DNA from: CAYVGO01 sp964450725
GTDB taxonomy: Bacteria > Bacteroidota > Bacteroidia > Bacteroidales > UBA932
DNA length: 22,830 bases
Assembly: GCA_964450725.1 (NCBI GenBank)
Contig: CAYVGO010000038.1
Coordinates: forward strand, 1-22,830
Direction: 5' to 3'
Of this stretch, positions 1-7,285 are shown piece after piece (positions within the stretch are counted from its first letter, which is position 1; each line of letters begins with the position of its first letter). The position numbers and the translations under genes are program-made. Below the pieces are notes generated by a model that was not told the origin of the DNA, did no database searches, and saw nothing but the letters and a program-made list of their open reading frames with translations.

Positions 1-150
1 TTATAAAATTCAGTATGCAAATTTAGTAATAATTTACTTGAATTAGGCACTTTTTAAAATGTCAGGGAATTCTTTTTGACTATAACTCCGGATTCGAATA
101 TTTCGTTTTATACAAAAGAACCAATACATTCTGATTAGGCACTCTTTGCT
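1..150. other. Intergenic end of window, no gene supported
   Basis: This AT-rich stretch lies downstream of susD. The only pattern seen is a short direct repeat, attaggcact at about 42-51 and 135-144. A 28-codon minus-strand ORF ends at the left copy but has nothing to support it. I see no convincing terminator for the susCD transcript here. Confidence 0.5.
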
Positions 151-1725
151 CTAATACCCTTTATTTTGCTTGAGATTTTTACTTTTGGCAATCTCGTCAG
201 AAGGAATGGGAAAAACATGATGTTTTGTCGGGTCAAAAACCCGAGGTTCCCAAATTTGTACTTCTGTAAGGGGTAGAGGGTTGGTATTTCTATAACCGTG
301 TAATGGTTGTGCATAAATATCTTTTGCGTCTCCCCAACGTACTAAATCAAGATGTCGGCTGGGTTGAAACTCATAAGCCAGTTCACATCGACGTTCGTTT
401 TTTAATTCTGTTTTTGTAGCATTGCTGTTTTCGGGTAATCCTGCCCGTTTACGAATTTGGTTTAATAGAGATTTAGCCTCTCCATTCCCTTCTCCTTCTT
501 TCCAAATCAAGGCTTCGGCTTTCATTAACAATATATCTGCATAACGTATCAGCGGAATCGATAAGTCTGTAGATGGATTATTTCCACTCGGATTTACAGT
601 CTTGCCCACGCAATCTGCAGTTTTGAAAGGGCTCATCCATTTTCTGAATGTCATTCCGGAAGTACTTGAAATGGCAGGTGGGTTAACACCCCAAGTCCTC
701 AATATTCCTAAAAATGTAATGGTATCACCGGGTATAATAATGGTGGCCTCTCGGCGTTTATCACCCGATTCATAGGCTTTATATAATTCTAACGTAGGTT
801 GAAAATATCCCCATGTATTGTATTCTCCCCATCCTCCGTTTTGGAATCCCATACCGGGGAATTTAGGTCCGTCAACTTCCGTACCCGGTATTGAGTAAAT
901 ATATTCAGTGCTGTAGTTTTGAGCAATTTCAAACAGTTGTCCGTAGTCAGGATATAATTCACGTTTACTTGCTCCGGTGAGATTCATTATTTTATCACAC
1001 ATTTCTATTACTGTTGTCCAATACTTGGAATCATATTGTGCCGCATAGAGAGCGGCACGGGCTGCAAAAGCCCAGGCGGCAGCTTGGTGAGGACGACCGT
1101 ATTCACTTGTTGGTAAATCTCCAAATGGAACTAACATTTCGCCCGCTTGTCGGAATGACGCAATAATGTAATCATAATTCTCTAAAATAGAAGCAGGGCG
1201 AGCGACATCTAAATTTTCGATAGGAATATCGGGGGTTACTATCGGTATTCCGCCATTTTCTCTGTTATCTCCGTACCAAGGCGCTAACCAAAGGTAGGCA
1301 AAACCGGTATAAAAATGAGCCTCTGCCACTGCAATATTTTTTGACTCTTGACTAACATTCATGTCGGGAACATAGCGTAAAATATCATTGCATTTGGCAA
1401 TGAGTTGATACATAATCGACCAATTGTCTTTGACATCGCGACTGTTATCTGCCGTCATTTGAAAATTTTTAATCTGATCACCCTGCGCTTGAGTTCTTCC
1501 GGTTACTAAATTATCACTACAATTTTCAAACCACATAAAGCCTCTTCCGTCAATTCCTTCACGGGCTATCCAGAACGTAAGTGCATTTCTTGCATTGACA
1601 AGATCTGCTTCCGTTTTCCAGAATTTAGCGGTGGTAGATGCTCCGTAAGGTTCATGTTCCAAAAAATCTGAACAAGAAATATTGAGTAATAATAAGGATA
1701 TAAAGATGTAATATAATGTTTTCAT
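151..1725 (-). CDS. SusD/RagB-family outer-membrane nutrient-binding lipoprotein
   Basis: This 524-aa protein is the surface lipoprotein partner of the SusC-like transporter encoded just upstream (13-bp gap). Seen: a short hydrophobic signal peptide ending in a lipobox with Cys18 (LNISC), followed by the SusD-type mature N-terminus DFLEHEP. The C-terminal RagB/SusD region shows PLIRYADILLMKAEAL, NQIRKRAGLP, NERRCELAYE and a terminal FPIPSDEIAKSKNLKQNKGY, close to the family's usual ending. Known for the family: an alpha-helical TPR-like protein forming a lid over SusC that binds glycans, peptides or other polymers. Inferred: this pair imports an unknown oligomer. No glycosidase, sulfatase, peptidase or regulator is in the window, so the substrate cannot be assigned. 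Length is normal for the family. Confidence 0.95.
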   Translation of the reverse strand: MKTLYYIFISLLLLNISCSDFLEHEPYGASTTAKFWKTEADLVNARNALTFWIAREGIDGRGFMWFENCSDNLVTGRTQAQGDQIKNFQMTADNSRDVKDNWSIMYQLIAKCNDILRYVPDMNVSQESKNIAVAEAHFYTGFAYLWLAPWYGDNRENGGIPIVTPDIPIENLDVARPASILENYDYIIASFRQAGEMLVPFGDLPTSEYGRPHQAAAWAFAARAALYAAQYDSKYWTTVIEMCDKIMNLTGASKRELYPDYGQLFEIAQNYSTEYIYSIPGTEVDGPKFPGMGFQNGGWGEYNTWGYFQPTLELYKAYESGDKRREATIIIPGDTITFLGILRTWGVNPPAISSTSGMTFRKWMSPFKTADCVGKTVNPSGNNPSTDLSIPLIRYADILLMKAEALIWKEGEGNGEAKSLLNQIRKRAGLPENSNATKTELKNERRCELAYEFQPSRHLDLVRWGDAKDIYAQPLHGYRNTNPLPLTEVQIWEPRVFDPTKHHVFPIPSDEIAKSKNLKQNKGY

Positions 1726-1738
1726 GGTTTTGATTTGA

Positions 1739-4700
1739 TTAAAAGTTAAAGTTTAAACCGATAGTAAAACTTCGAGCAACAGGATAACGTCCTCCGTCTA
1801 ATCCCAAGTTTCCGACCTCCGGGTCAAATCCTGTATATTTGGTAAAAGTTAATAGATTCTCTCCGCTGGCATAAAGTCGTAAAATAGAATTGGACAGACC
1901 TATTTTACTCATGATAAACTTAGGAAAGGTATATCCGATAATGACACTTTTAAGTCTGAGATAACTCCCGTCTTCCAAGTAAAAATCAGATAATCCGTTG
2001 TAATTTCCATTGGGGTCATTGACCAACGAAAGTCGCGGAATGTTTGACCCTTGATTATAATTCCATGAGTTCAATACATCGGCTAACATGTTGTTTCCTT
2101 GCCCTCTTCCGTTCAATCCCATTTGTTTAAATCCGTTGTAAATCTTTACTCCTGATACCCCTTGAAAAAAGAAGTTGAAGTCAATACCTTTCCATGACAA
2201 TCCGGCACCAAAAGCATACGTTAGTTTGGGTAAATAACTTCCGAGAAACTGTTTGTCATCATCATTGATTTTACCATCGTTGTTATAATCTACATACTTC
2301 AAATCTCCGGCTTTTGCATTGGGTTGAATTTTGTTAGTAGTGCCGTCAGCATTTATCCACGTATAACTATCCACTTCTTGGTCTGACTGAAAAATACCGT
2401 CAGTTTGTATTAAGTGGTAAGAATACCACGGTTGACCTACCTGAGAGCGCAAAGGTTTTATAGAATTGACACTGTTATCATGTTGAAAGTATTCTCGCTG
2501 TCCGATGTCAAGTACTTCATTATAGATTGTACTGAGATTAGCATTGGCATTCAATTGTACTTCTCCGACATTTTTATTAAATCCAAGACCAAATTCCCAA
2601 CCTCTGTTCAACACTTTTCCGACATTTCCATAAGGTTCTACAGCAACACCTGCTGTAGATGCCATAGGAATTTGTTCTATCAAATCTTTGGTTAACTTGT
2701 TGAACCAGTCTATGGATAAGGTAATGGTATTATTCCACAACGCAATATCTGCTCCTGCTCCCGTTTGTTCTGTGGTTTCCCATTTCAGATTTTTGTTTGA
2801 AACGGTCGATTGATAAATTCCCCTGACAGGATTATCTCCGTTGATACCTAAGAAAGTATCCCAAGGTGAAACAGATAAAACTACATTATAAGAATAACGA
2901 GGTACTAAATTTACATTTCCTATTTGCCCCCAACTTGCTCTGAGTTTAAAGAGATTCACTACAGATTTTACAGGTGAAAAAAACTCTTCGGACGAAATTT
3001 TCCATGAGCCTGAGAATGCGGGAAAATAACCGTAATTGTTAGAAGAATATAATTTTGATGTAGCATCACGACGTAAACTTGCCGTAACAAAATAACGGTC
3101 ATCATAAGAATAAGAGGCTCGTCCGAATATTGAAATTAACGATTCTTCCCAACGGTTTGCTTCAGGTTTGGTTTTCGACCAATTAGTAGCATTTGTCCAA
3201 ATTTGAGAGTACTTGTCTTCATTGACATAATCGTATGTATATGTTTTGTTGTCAGAAAATGTTTCATATCCCATAGTATAACCCACCATTGCACTGAAGT
3301 GATGCTTTTCATTGAAAATATCGGAATAAGTCGCAATAGTTTCCCATATCCATTTAGGATTCCAATTGGTATAAATATTTAAAGAATTTTCTTTTGACGT
3401 TAATCCTATTTCAGGGATTCTGTGTGAAAAAACTTCTTCTCTTCCTGTGTTTAAGGAATACGTAAAGTCAGAATTAATGACTAATTTACTGATAGGTCTG
3501 ATATTGAGAGAAGTTGTTGAATAGAGTGCAATATTGGGTCGTTGTTGTGTAAGACGATTTAAAGTTGCTACAGGATTACGAATTTCTCCCGGCCAATTGA
3601 CCGTACCGGACGCAAAGAGCGGAACCGTACCGCCATATAAATGTTGTCCTGTTGCGGGGTCTAACACAGGATTGCCATTACGATCATATTCATATACTGT
3701 TGCTGATCGAGGATAAAATATTGCATTAATCAATACCCCTTCATGACTTGTTGAATTGATATTTCCTTGTCCGTTGGTATATTGAAAAGTAACTTTTTCT
3801 GATAATTTTATCCACTTGTTGACTTGAAATTCAAGTCCTAACTTACTTCCAAACTTTCCGGCAAAAGTATTGAGCAAAATTCCTTGGTCATTATCATAAG
3901 ATACGGAAGCAGAACCTTTCAAAAAATCATTTCCGCCGGAAATAGCAAAAGCCAAATGGTCTGAAGGAGCCATGCGGAAGATTTCATTGACCCAATTCGT
4001 ACGGGTAGTTTGTCCGTAAGGGTAAATTTCAGGATTGACATGAGAAGGAATTGGCAGATTATTCATTGTATAAGCATCGGTCATCACTTGATTATATTGT
4101 TCTGCCGTCAATGTTTTGGGTAATCGCCATGCAGACTTAAATCCTCTGGATAAATTAACATCTATTTTCATTTTTCCTGTTACGGCTTGTTTGGTTGTAA
4201 CGACAATTACTCCCCCAGAACCTACCGTAGCACCATAAATTGCCGCCGATGCCGCATCTTTTAAAACGGTAATAGACTCGACATCTTCAATATTAAAAAT
4301 ACCTCCGGGTACACCATCAACAACATACAATACGCCATCACCATTTCTTGAACCCCGACCTCGAATTAAAATATTATTATTGGACAATGGATCTCCGCCG
4401 TTAGAGGCTACCGTAACGCCCGAAATTCGTCCTTGCATAATAGAAGACATTGACGAAGGACGACTTTTAATACTTTGGTCAACCTTCACTGTTGATACCG
4501 CCATAGATAAATCATCTTTACGTGTCGAACCGTAACCAATCACTACTACATCGTCAATCAATTCTGCATTTTCAGACATCATTACATTCATGTTTTGTTC
4601 TGCAGGTTTTTCAATATCATTGTATCCGATAGACGAAAATTTCAACATCTTTCCTTGTGGAACATTGATAGTAAAGTTTCCATCAGCATCGGTTATCACT

Positions 4701-4852
4701 CCTTTTGTTGTTCCTGATTCAAGAACAGAAACTCCGACCAAAGATTCACCATTGACATCTTTGACCGTTCCTGAAATTTGAGCAAATGAAGATGTTGAAA
4801 TAATTAAAGTAAAGATTGAGGTAAATAAAATAAACTTCTGTTTGTGATTCAT
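1739..4852 (-). CDS. SusC/RagA-family TonB-linked outer-membrane transporter
   Basis: This 1037-aa protein is the beta-barrel half of the SusCD uptake pair and is energised by TonB. Seen in order: a signal peptide (residues 1 to about 24, ending SSFAQ); a carboxypeptidase-D-like regulatory domain (ISGTVKDVNGESLVGVSVLE, then TDADGNFTINVP); the SusC motif VVVIGYGSTRKDDLS; a plug domain with VLYVVDGVPGG, IEDVESITVLKDAASAAIYGA and GGVIVVTTK; and a long barrel ending SFTIGLNFNF with a C-terminal Phe. Length is typical. It is co-transcribed with susD downstream. A Bacteroidota -7 box lies about 50 bp upstream on the minus strand. No anti-sigma/ECF-sigma pair or hybrid two-component regulator is adjacent, so control is unknown. 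Confidence 0.97.
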   Translation of the reverse strand: MNHKQKFILFTSIFTLIISTSSFAQISGTVKDVNGESLVGVSVLESGTTKGVITDADGNFTINVPQGKMLKFSSIGYNDIEKPAEQNMNVMMSENAELIDDVVVIGYGSTRKDDLSMAVSTVKVDQSIKSRPSSMSSIMQGRISGVTVASNGGDPLSNNNILIRGRGSRNGDGVLYVVDGVPGGIFNIEDVESITVLKDAASAAIYGATVGSGGVIVVTTKQAVTGKMKIDVNLSRGFKSAWRLPKTLTAEQYNQVMTDAYTMNNLPIPSHVNPEIYPYGQTTRTNWVNEIFRMAPSDHLAFAISGGNDFLKGSASVSYDNDQGILLNTFAGKFGSKLGLEFQVNKWIKLSEKVTFQYTNGQGNINSTSHEGVLINAIFYPRSATVYEYDRNGNPVLDPATGQHLYGGTVPLFASGTVNWPGEIRNPVATLNRLTQQRPNIALYSTTSLNIRPISKLVINSDFTYSLNTGREEVFSHRIPEIGLTSKENSLNIYTNWNPKWIWETIATYSDIFNEKHHFSAMVGYTMGYETFSDNKTYTYDYVNEDKYSQIWTNATNWSKTKPEANRWEESLISIFGRASYSYDDRYFVTASLRRDATSKLYSSNNYGYFPAFSGSWKISSEEFFSPVKSVVNLFKLRASWGQIGNVNLVPRYSYNVVLSVSPWDTFLGINGDNPVRGIYQSTVSNKNLKWETTEQTGAGADIALWNNTITLSIDWFNKLTKDLIEQIPMASTAGVAVEPYGNVGKVLNRGWEFGLGFNKNVGEVQLNANANLSTIYNEVLDIGQREYFQHDNSVNSIKPLRSQVGQPWYSYHLIQTDGIFQSDQEVDSYTWINADGTTNKIQPNAKAGDLKYVDYNNDGKINDDDKQFLGSYLPKLTYAFGAGLSWKGIDFNFFFQGVSGVKIYNGFKQMGLNGRGQGNNMLADVLNSWNYNQGSNIPRLSLVNDPNGNYNGLSDFYLEDGSYLRLKSVIIGYTFPKFIMSKIGLSNSILRLYASGENLLTFTKYTGFDPEVGNLGLDGGRYPVARSFTIGLNFNF

Positions 4853-4900
4853 AAAATAAAAAGTAAAATAATGTTATAGAAAGTAATTTATTTTTAATCA

Positions 4901-4908
4901 CAAAAGTA
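4901..4908 (-). promoter_or_regulatory. Putative -7 box of the susCD promoter
   Basis: Read on the minus strand, this is TACTTTTG, which matches the Bacteroidota TAnnTTTG consensus. It lies about 50 bp before the susC start. A T-run (TTT at 4928-4930) sits where the -33 element is expected, but there is no clear TTTG. Confidence 0.6.
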
Positions 4909-4999
4909 GTATGGTCTGGTTACGAAAAAATTACAATTCAAAGAAGATTAGGTTACAATTTTATATGATTAGAATGTTGTTATTCCGACAGTATAAATA

Positions 5000-5033
5000 A
5001 AAAAGACTCCACTAAAATTAGTGAAGTCTTTTT
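5000..5033 (-). terminator. Intrinsic terminator, probably bidirectional, after pfp
   Basis: Arms 5000-5015 and 5018-5033 are complementary at 15 of 16 positions. The stem has A-runs on its left side and T-runs on its right, so either strand yields a hairpin ending in a U tract. The innermost pairs must open, because only 2 nt separate the arms. It lies about 40 bp after the pfp stop codon and shields the divergently placed susC promoter from pfp read-through. Confidence 0.85.
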
Positions 5034-5075
5034 TGAAAATCAGAACAAGAGTATATTCTCTCTTGACTAAAATAT

Positions 5076-6308
5076 TTACCAGTTTAAAATCTTAAAGAAG
5101 TCATATTCCTCAGGATTTGGCAAGTATGCTTTGGCGGCTTGATAATCTGCGGGTGTAATATAATGCAACGCATTTTTTACGACAGATTGTACTCTTTGTG
5201 AGTTTACATTCACCGTACGAGGTGGAATTTTTCCGGTTTTTGGGTCTTGTAAATCTTTTAAGAATAAAGGATTTACATCTCCGGCAGCATCAACGTAAAC
5301 CATACAGCCCTTATCTCCTTGTGTAAACAGTTTGTGTACTCCAAAACCTAACAAAGAGCAGTAAACAAGGTCGTAAGCAATCGGCGTATTACAACGTACT
5401 TCATAGCCAATTTCTACCGGACGACTTTTTACTTTTAGTTTTAAACTCTTTACTTTGTTTTCTAACATTTCATTGAAGATGTGGGCTTTGGAAACTTTTC
5501 CGAGTTCCGGGTGTCCATGGTCGTCGTAAGAAAAAATAACGCCGGATTTTTTAATTTCCTCACTGCTTAATTCATGAAAAACTCCCTCAGAAATCATGGC
5601 TGCCCCATACTCAATACCCATCAGTTTTCGTTTTACGATAGAAGAAACGACTAAGTTTACTATTTTCTCACAAGTAATTTCAGTTTTATTGAACATTTCA
5701 GGAATAACAATCATTGGATAATGACATGCTGCTCCTATTCCGAAAGCCAAATGTCCGGCAGAGCGTCCCATTGCCGCTACAACAAACCAGTTTTCGCTCG
5801 TACGGGCATCTTCATAGACCGTTGTACCGATAATTGTTCCTTGCGCTTTGGCTGAGTGGTATCCAAAGGTGGGTAAGTTGTTGGGTAAAGGGAGGTCGTT
5901 GTCAATAGTTTTGGGAACATGAATATTGGCTATCGGGTAATTTTTTGCTTCCAAAAATTTGGCAATTCTGTTTGCCGTAGAAGCAGTGTCATCTCCACCA
6001 ACAGTAACCAATAGTTTGATATTATTTTTCTTGAAAAAGTCTAAGTTGAATCGCTTTTCAAAATCTTCGTCAGTAGGTTTAAATCTACTCATTTTAATGG
6101 CAGAACCTCCACGATTGAAAATTGAATCGGCATATAAAAAGTCAATATCTTGAATTTGTTGTTCGGGAGAAAATAATCCGCTGTAGCCGTGATGTAATCC
6201 AATAACTCGATAACCGTTTTGTAAAAATACTTTGGCTACGCTTCCTACGACCGTATTCATTCCCGGTGCGGGGCCGCCGCCTGTCAAAATTGCAATTGCG
6301 TCTTTCAT
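5076..6308 (-). CDS. pfp: Phosphofructokinase, pyrophosphate-dependent type
   Basis: This 410-aa cytoplasmic glycolytic enzyme interconverts fructose 6-phosphate and fructose 1,6-bisphosphate. Seen: the phosphate-donor loop GGGPAPGMN (residues 10-18), GGDDT (104-108), the catalytic PKTIDND (132-138) and MGRSAGH (180-186). Established for the family: ATP-using enzymes carry GGDGS at the second motif, while an Asp at that position (GGDD) marks pyrophosphate users, so PPi dependence is inferred from this motif. The C-terminal part (EVRCNTPIAYDLVYCSLLGFGV) holds the substrate-side residues. The gene stands alone, with its own promoter overlapping the end of hepT and its own terminator. The start is the ATG that places the GGG loop at residue 10, as usual. 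The specificity call is less certain than the family call. Confidence 0.93.
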   Translation of the reverse strand: MKDAIAILTGGGPAPGMNTVVGSVAKVFLQNGYRVIGLHHGYSGLFSPEQQIQDIDFLYADSIFNRGGSAIKMSRFKPTDEDFEKRFNLDFFKKNNIKLLVTVGGDDTASTANRIAKFLEAKNYPIANIHVPKTIDNDLPLPNNLPTFGYHSAKAQGTIIGTTVYEDARTSENWFVVAAMGRSAGHLAFGIGAACHYPMIVIPEMFNKTEITCEKIVNLVVSSIVKRKLMGIEYGAAMISEGVFHELSSEEIKKSGVIFSYDDHGHPELGKVSKAHIFNEMLENKVKSLKLKVKSRPVEIGYEVRCNTPIAYDLVYCSLLGFGVHKLFTQGDKGCMVYVDAAGDVNPLFLKDLQDPKTGKIPPRTVNVNSQRVQSVVKNALHYITPADYQAAKAYLPNPEEYDFFKILNW

Positions 6309-6340
6309 ATAATGATTAAATTTAAATAAATAAAAGCGTG

Positions 6341-6370
6341 CAAAGGTAGAGATTTTATTGCAAACTACAA
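6341..6370 (-). promoter_or_regulatory. pfp promoter (-33 TTG, 19-bp spacer, -7 TACCTTTG)
   Basis: On the minus strand, TACCTTTG (6341-6348) is preceded by a 19-bp spacer and TTG (6368-6370, within GTTG). This is the Bacteroidota promoter layout. The -33 element overlaps the last codons of hepT, so pfp has its own promoter in addition to any read-through. The spacing and both boxes match those in front of the cobalamin operon. Confidence 0.75.
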
Positions 6371-6715
6371 CATTGACGCTTTGATGATTTGTTCTATTTG
6401 CAATTTATTATTTGGCAAATAATTGGTTGCTATATCCCAAATAATTTCATAATCTATTCCATGATACTCATGGGTAATTTTATTGCGTAGATAATACATT
6501 TCTTGCCAAGGAACTTCTGGATAGTTGGTTTTGATTTCTTCAGGAAGATTTTTAGAGGCTTCCCCGATGATTTCAAAATTTCGTATCACAGCATCTACGG
6601 TTTTATAATCTCTTTTAAAGCCAATAAAATTATATCCGGCAATATATTCTTCAATTCTGTTTATTGAAAGAATAATGTCGTCTAAATACAGTTTGTAATT
6701 TCTATTATTTTTCAC
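6365..6715 (-). CDS. hepT: HepT-like toxin (DUF86, putative HEPN RNase)
   Basis: This 116-aa all-alpha HEPN protein is the toxin half of a MntA/HepT type VII toxin-antitoxin pair. Seen: the HEPN active-site motif RX4HXY as R77-NKIT-H82-E-Y84, and the DUF86-type stretches DAVIRNFEIIGEASKNLPEEIK and WQEMYYLRNKITHEYHGID. Known for the family: HepT cleaves RNA (tRNA in studied cases) and is neutralised when MntA adds AMP groups to the motif tyrosine, here Tyr84. The start is a GTG (6713-6715) immediately after the TAA of mntA with no base between, which implies translational coupling. All key residues are present, so the toxin looks intact. A biological role such as phage defence is inference only. 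Confidence 0.9.
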   Translation of the reverse strand: MKNNRNYKLYLDDIILSINRIEEYIAGYNFIGFKRDYKTVDAVIRNFEIIGEASKNLPEEIKTNYPEVPWQEMYYLRNKITHEYHGIDYEIIWDIATNYLPNNKLQIEQIIKASML

Positions 6716-7006
6716 TTATAAGTATTTTACAGAATTCAGAATACTTTGTTTTATGTGGGTTTTCAAAGCATCTTTTGTAACTAAATCTATTTTCCGTTGA
6801 AAAATTCTTTCTAATTCTATTTCCATTGTGAAAACCTTCCAGCCAATAGGTTTTGAAAATTCCACCAAAATATCAATGTCACTTTTTGTACTAAAGTTTT
6901 GAGTTAACAAAGATCCAAAAATCCCAATAGATAAAACGCCATAATCTTTTTCAAGTTTAGGTTTTAAACTGATTAGTTTTAGTATAATTTCTTCAGAATT
7001 GGACAT
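6716..7006 (-). CDS. mntA: MntA-like nucleotidyltransferase antitoxin
   Basis: This is a 96-aa minimal nucleotidyltransferase. Seen: the GSX10DXD motif as G31-S32 ... D43-I-D45, in GIFGSLLTQNFSTKSDIDIL, and a later Asp (about D74, in RKIDLV) suitable as the third metal ligand. Known for the family: it AMPylates the HepT tyrosine and so acts as an enzymatic antitoxin. The frame can be read back to 7039, but a TAnnTTTG promoter box occupies 7037-7044. That start would lie inside the promoter, so the ATG at 7006 (MSNSEE) is chosen; 7018 is a second option. The gene precedes and abuts hepT, the usual antitoxin-first order. Confidence 0.88.
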   Translation of the reverse strand: MSNSEEIILKLISLKPKLEKDYGVLSIGIFGSLLTQNFSTKSDIDILVEFSKPIGWKVFTMEIELERIFQRKIDLVTKDALKTHIKQSILNSVKYL

Positions 7007-7036
7007 GGTTATAATCATGTAGAAAAATAATGAACA

Positions 7037-7044
7037 CAAAAGTA
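7037..7044 (-). promoter_or_regulatory. Putative -7 box of the mntA-hepT promoter
   Basis: Read on the minus strand, this is TACTTTTG, matching TAnnTTTG. It lies about 30 bp before the chosen mntA ATG at 7006. No good -33 element is visible. The box is used here to reject a longer mntA reading. Confidence 0.6.
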
Positions 7045-7119
7045 ATGATTTTTTGAATATTATTTCATTATCCTTAGGGTTCTTCTGTGTTTCGGTTTCA
7101 CGCTGTAAGTTTTTATAAG

Positions 7120-7184
7120 CAGATGAAAAAAGTTTCGATGAAAGCAGAAGAGTTTCTGTGAATGCGGAAGAGTTTCTGTGAATA
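7120..7184. repeat. Three-unit short tandem repeat
   Basis: Units 7145-7164 and 7165-7184 are 20 bp each and differ at one position (gcagaagag.../gcggaagag..., both ending tttctgtgaat). A degenerate 25-bp unit precedes them (7120-7144). They lie in the gap between the mntA promoter and the end of the TonB receptor gene, directly beside an inverted repeat. No function is apparent. Confidence 0.75.
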
Positions 7185-7188
7185 TAAG

Positions 7189-7263
7189 GTTATTTCCTTT
7201 TTGAAGTATCTGTAATATTTACCTTTTGGGCTAAACTCGATAATACTTGAAAAAGAAATAACC
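7189..7263. repeat. Inverted repeat, 20-bp arms, near the 3' end of the TonB receptor gene
   Basis: Arms 7189-7208 and 7244-7263 are complementary at 18 of 20 positions around a 35-nt spacer. This gives a long hairpin about 22 bp past the receptor stop codon. No T-run follows on the minus strand, so it is not a classic terminator. It could slow exonucleases at the mRNA 3' end or be a remnant of a tiny inverted-repeat element. Confidence 0.65.
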
Positions 7264-7285
7264 GGTTTCAATATAAAACTGAAAA

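Noticed and set aside
43..126. Short minus-strand ORF of 28 codons left of susD, possible transposase remnant
   Set aside because: It is too short to match any family with confidence. No inverted repeat or other insertion-sequence trace is visible.
3136..3336. Minus-strand 66-residue frame inside the SusC gene and similar overlapping frames elsewhere
   Set aside because: These are out-of-frame shadows of well-supported genes without start context or recognisable products.
7007..7039. Longer N-terminus for the MntA antitoxin
   Set aside because: Its start codon would lie inside the predicted -7 box, and the extra residues have no family support.
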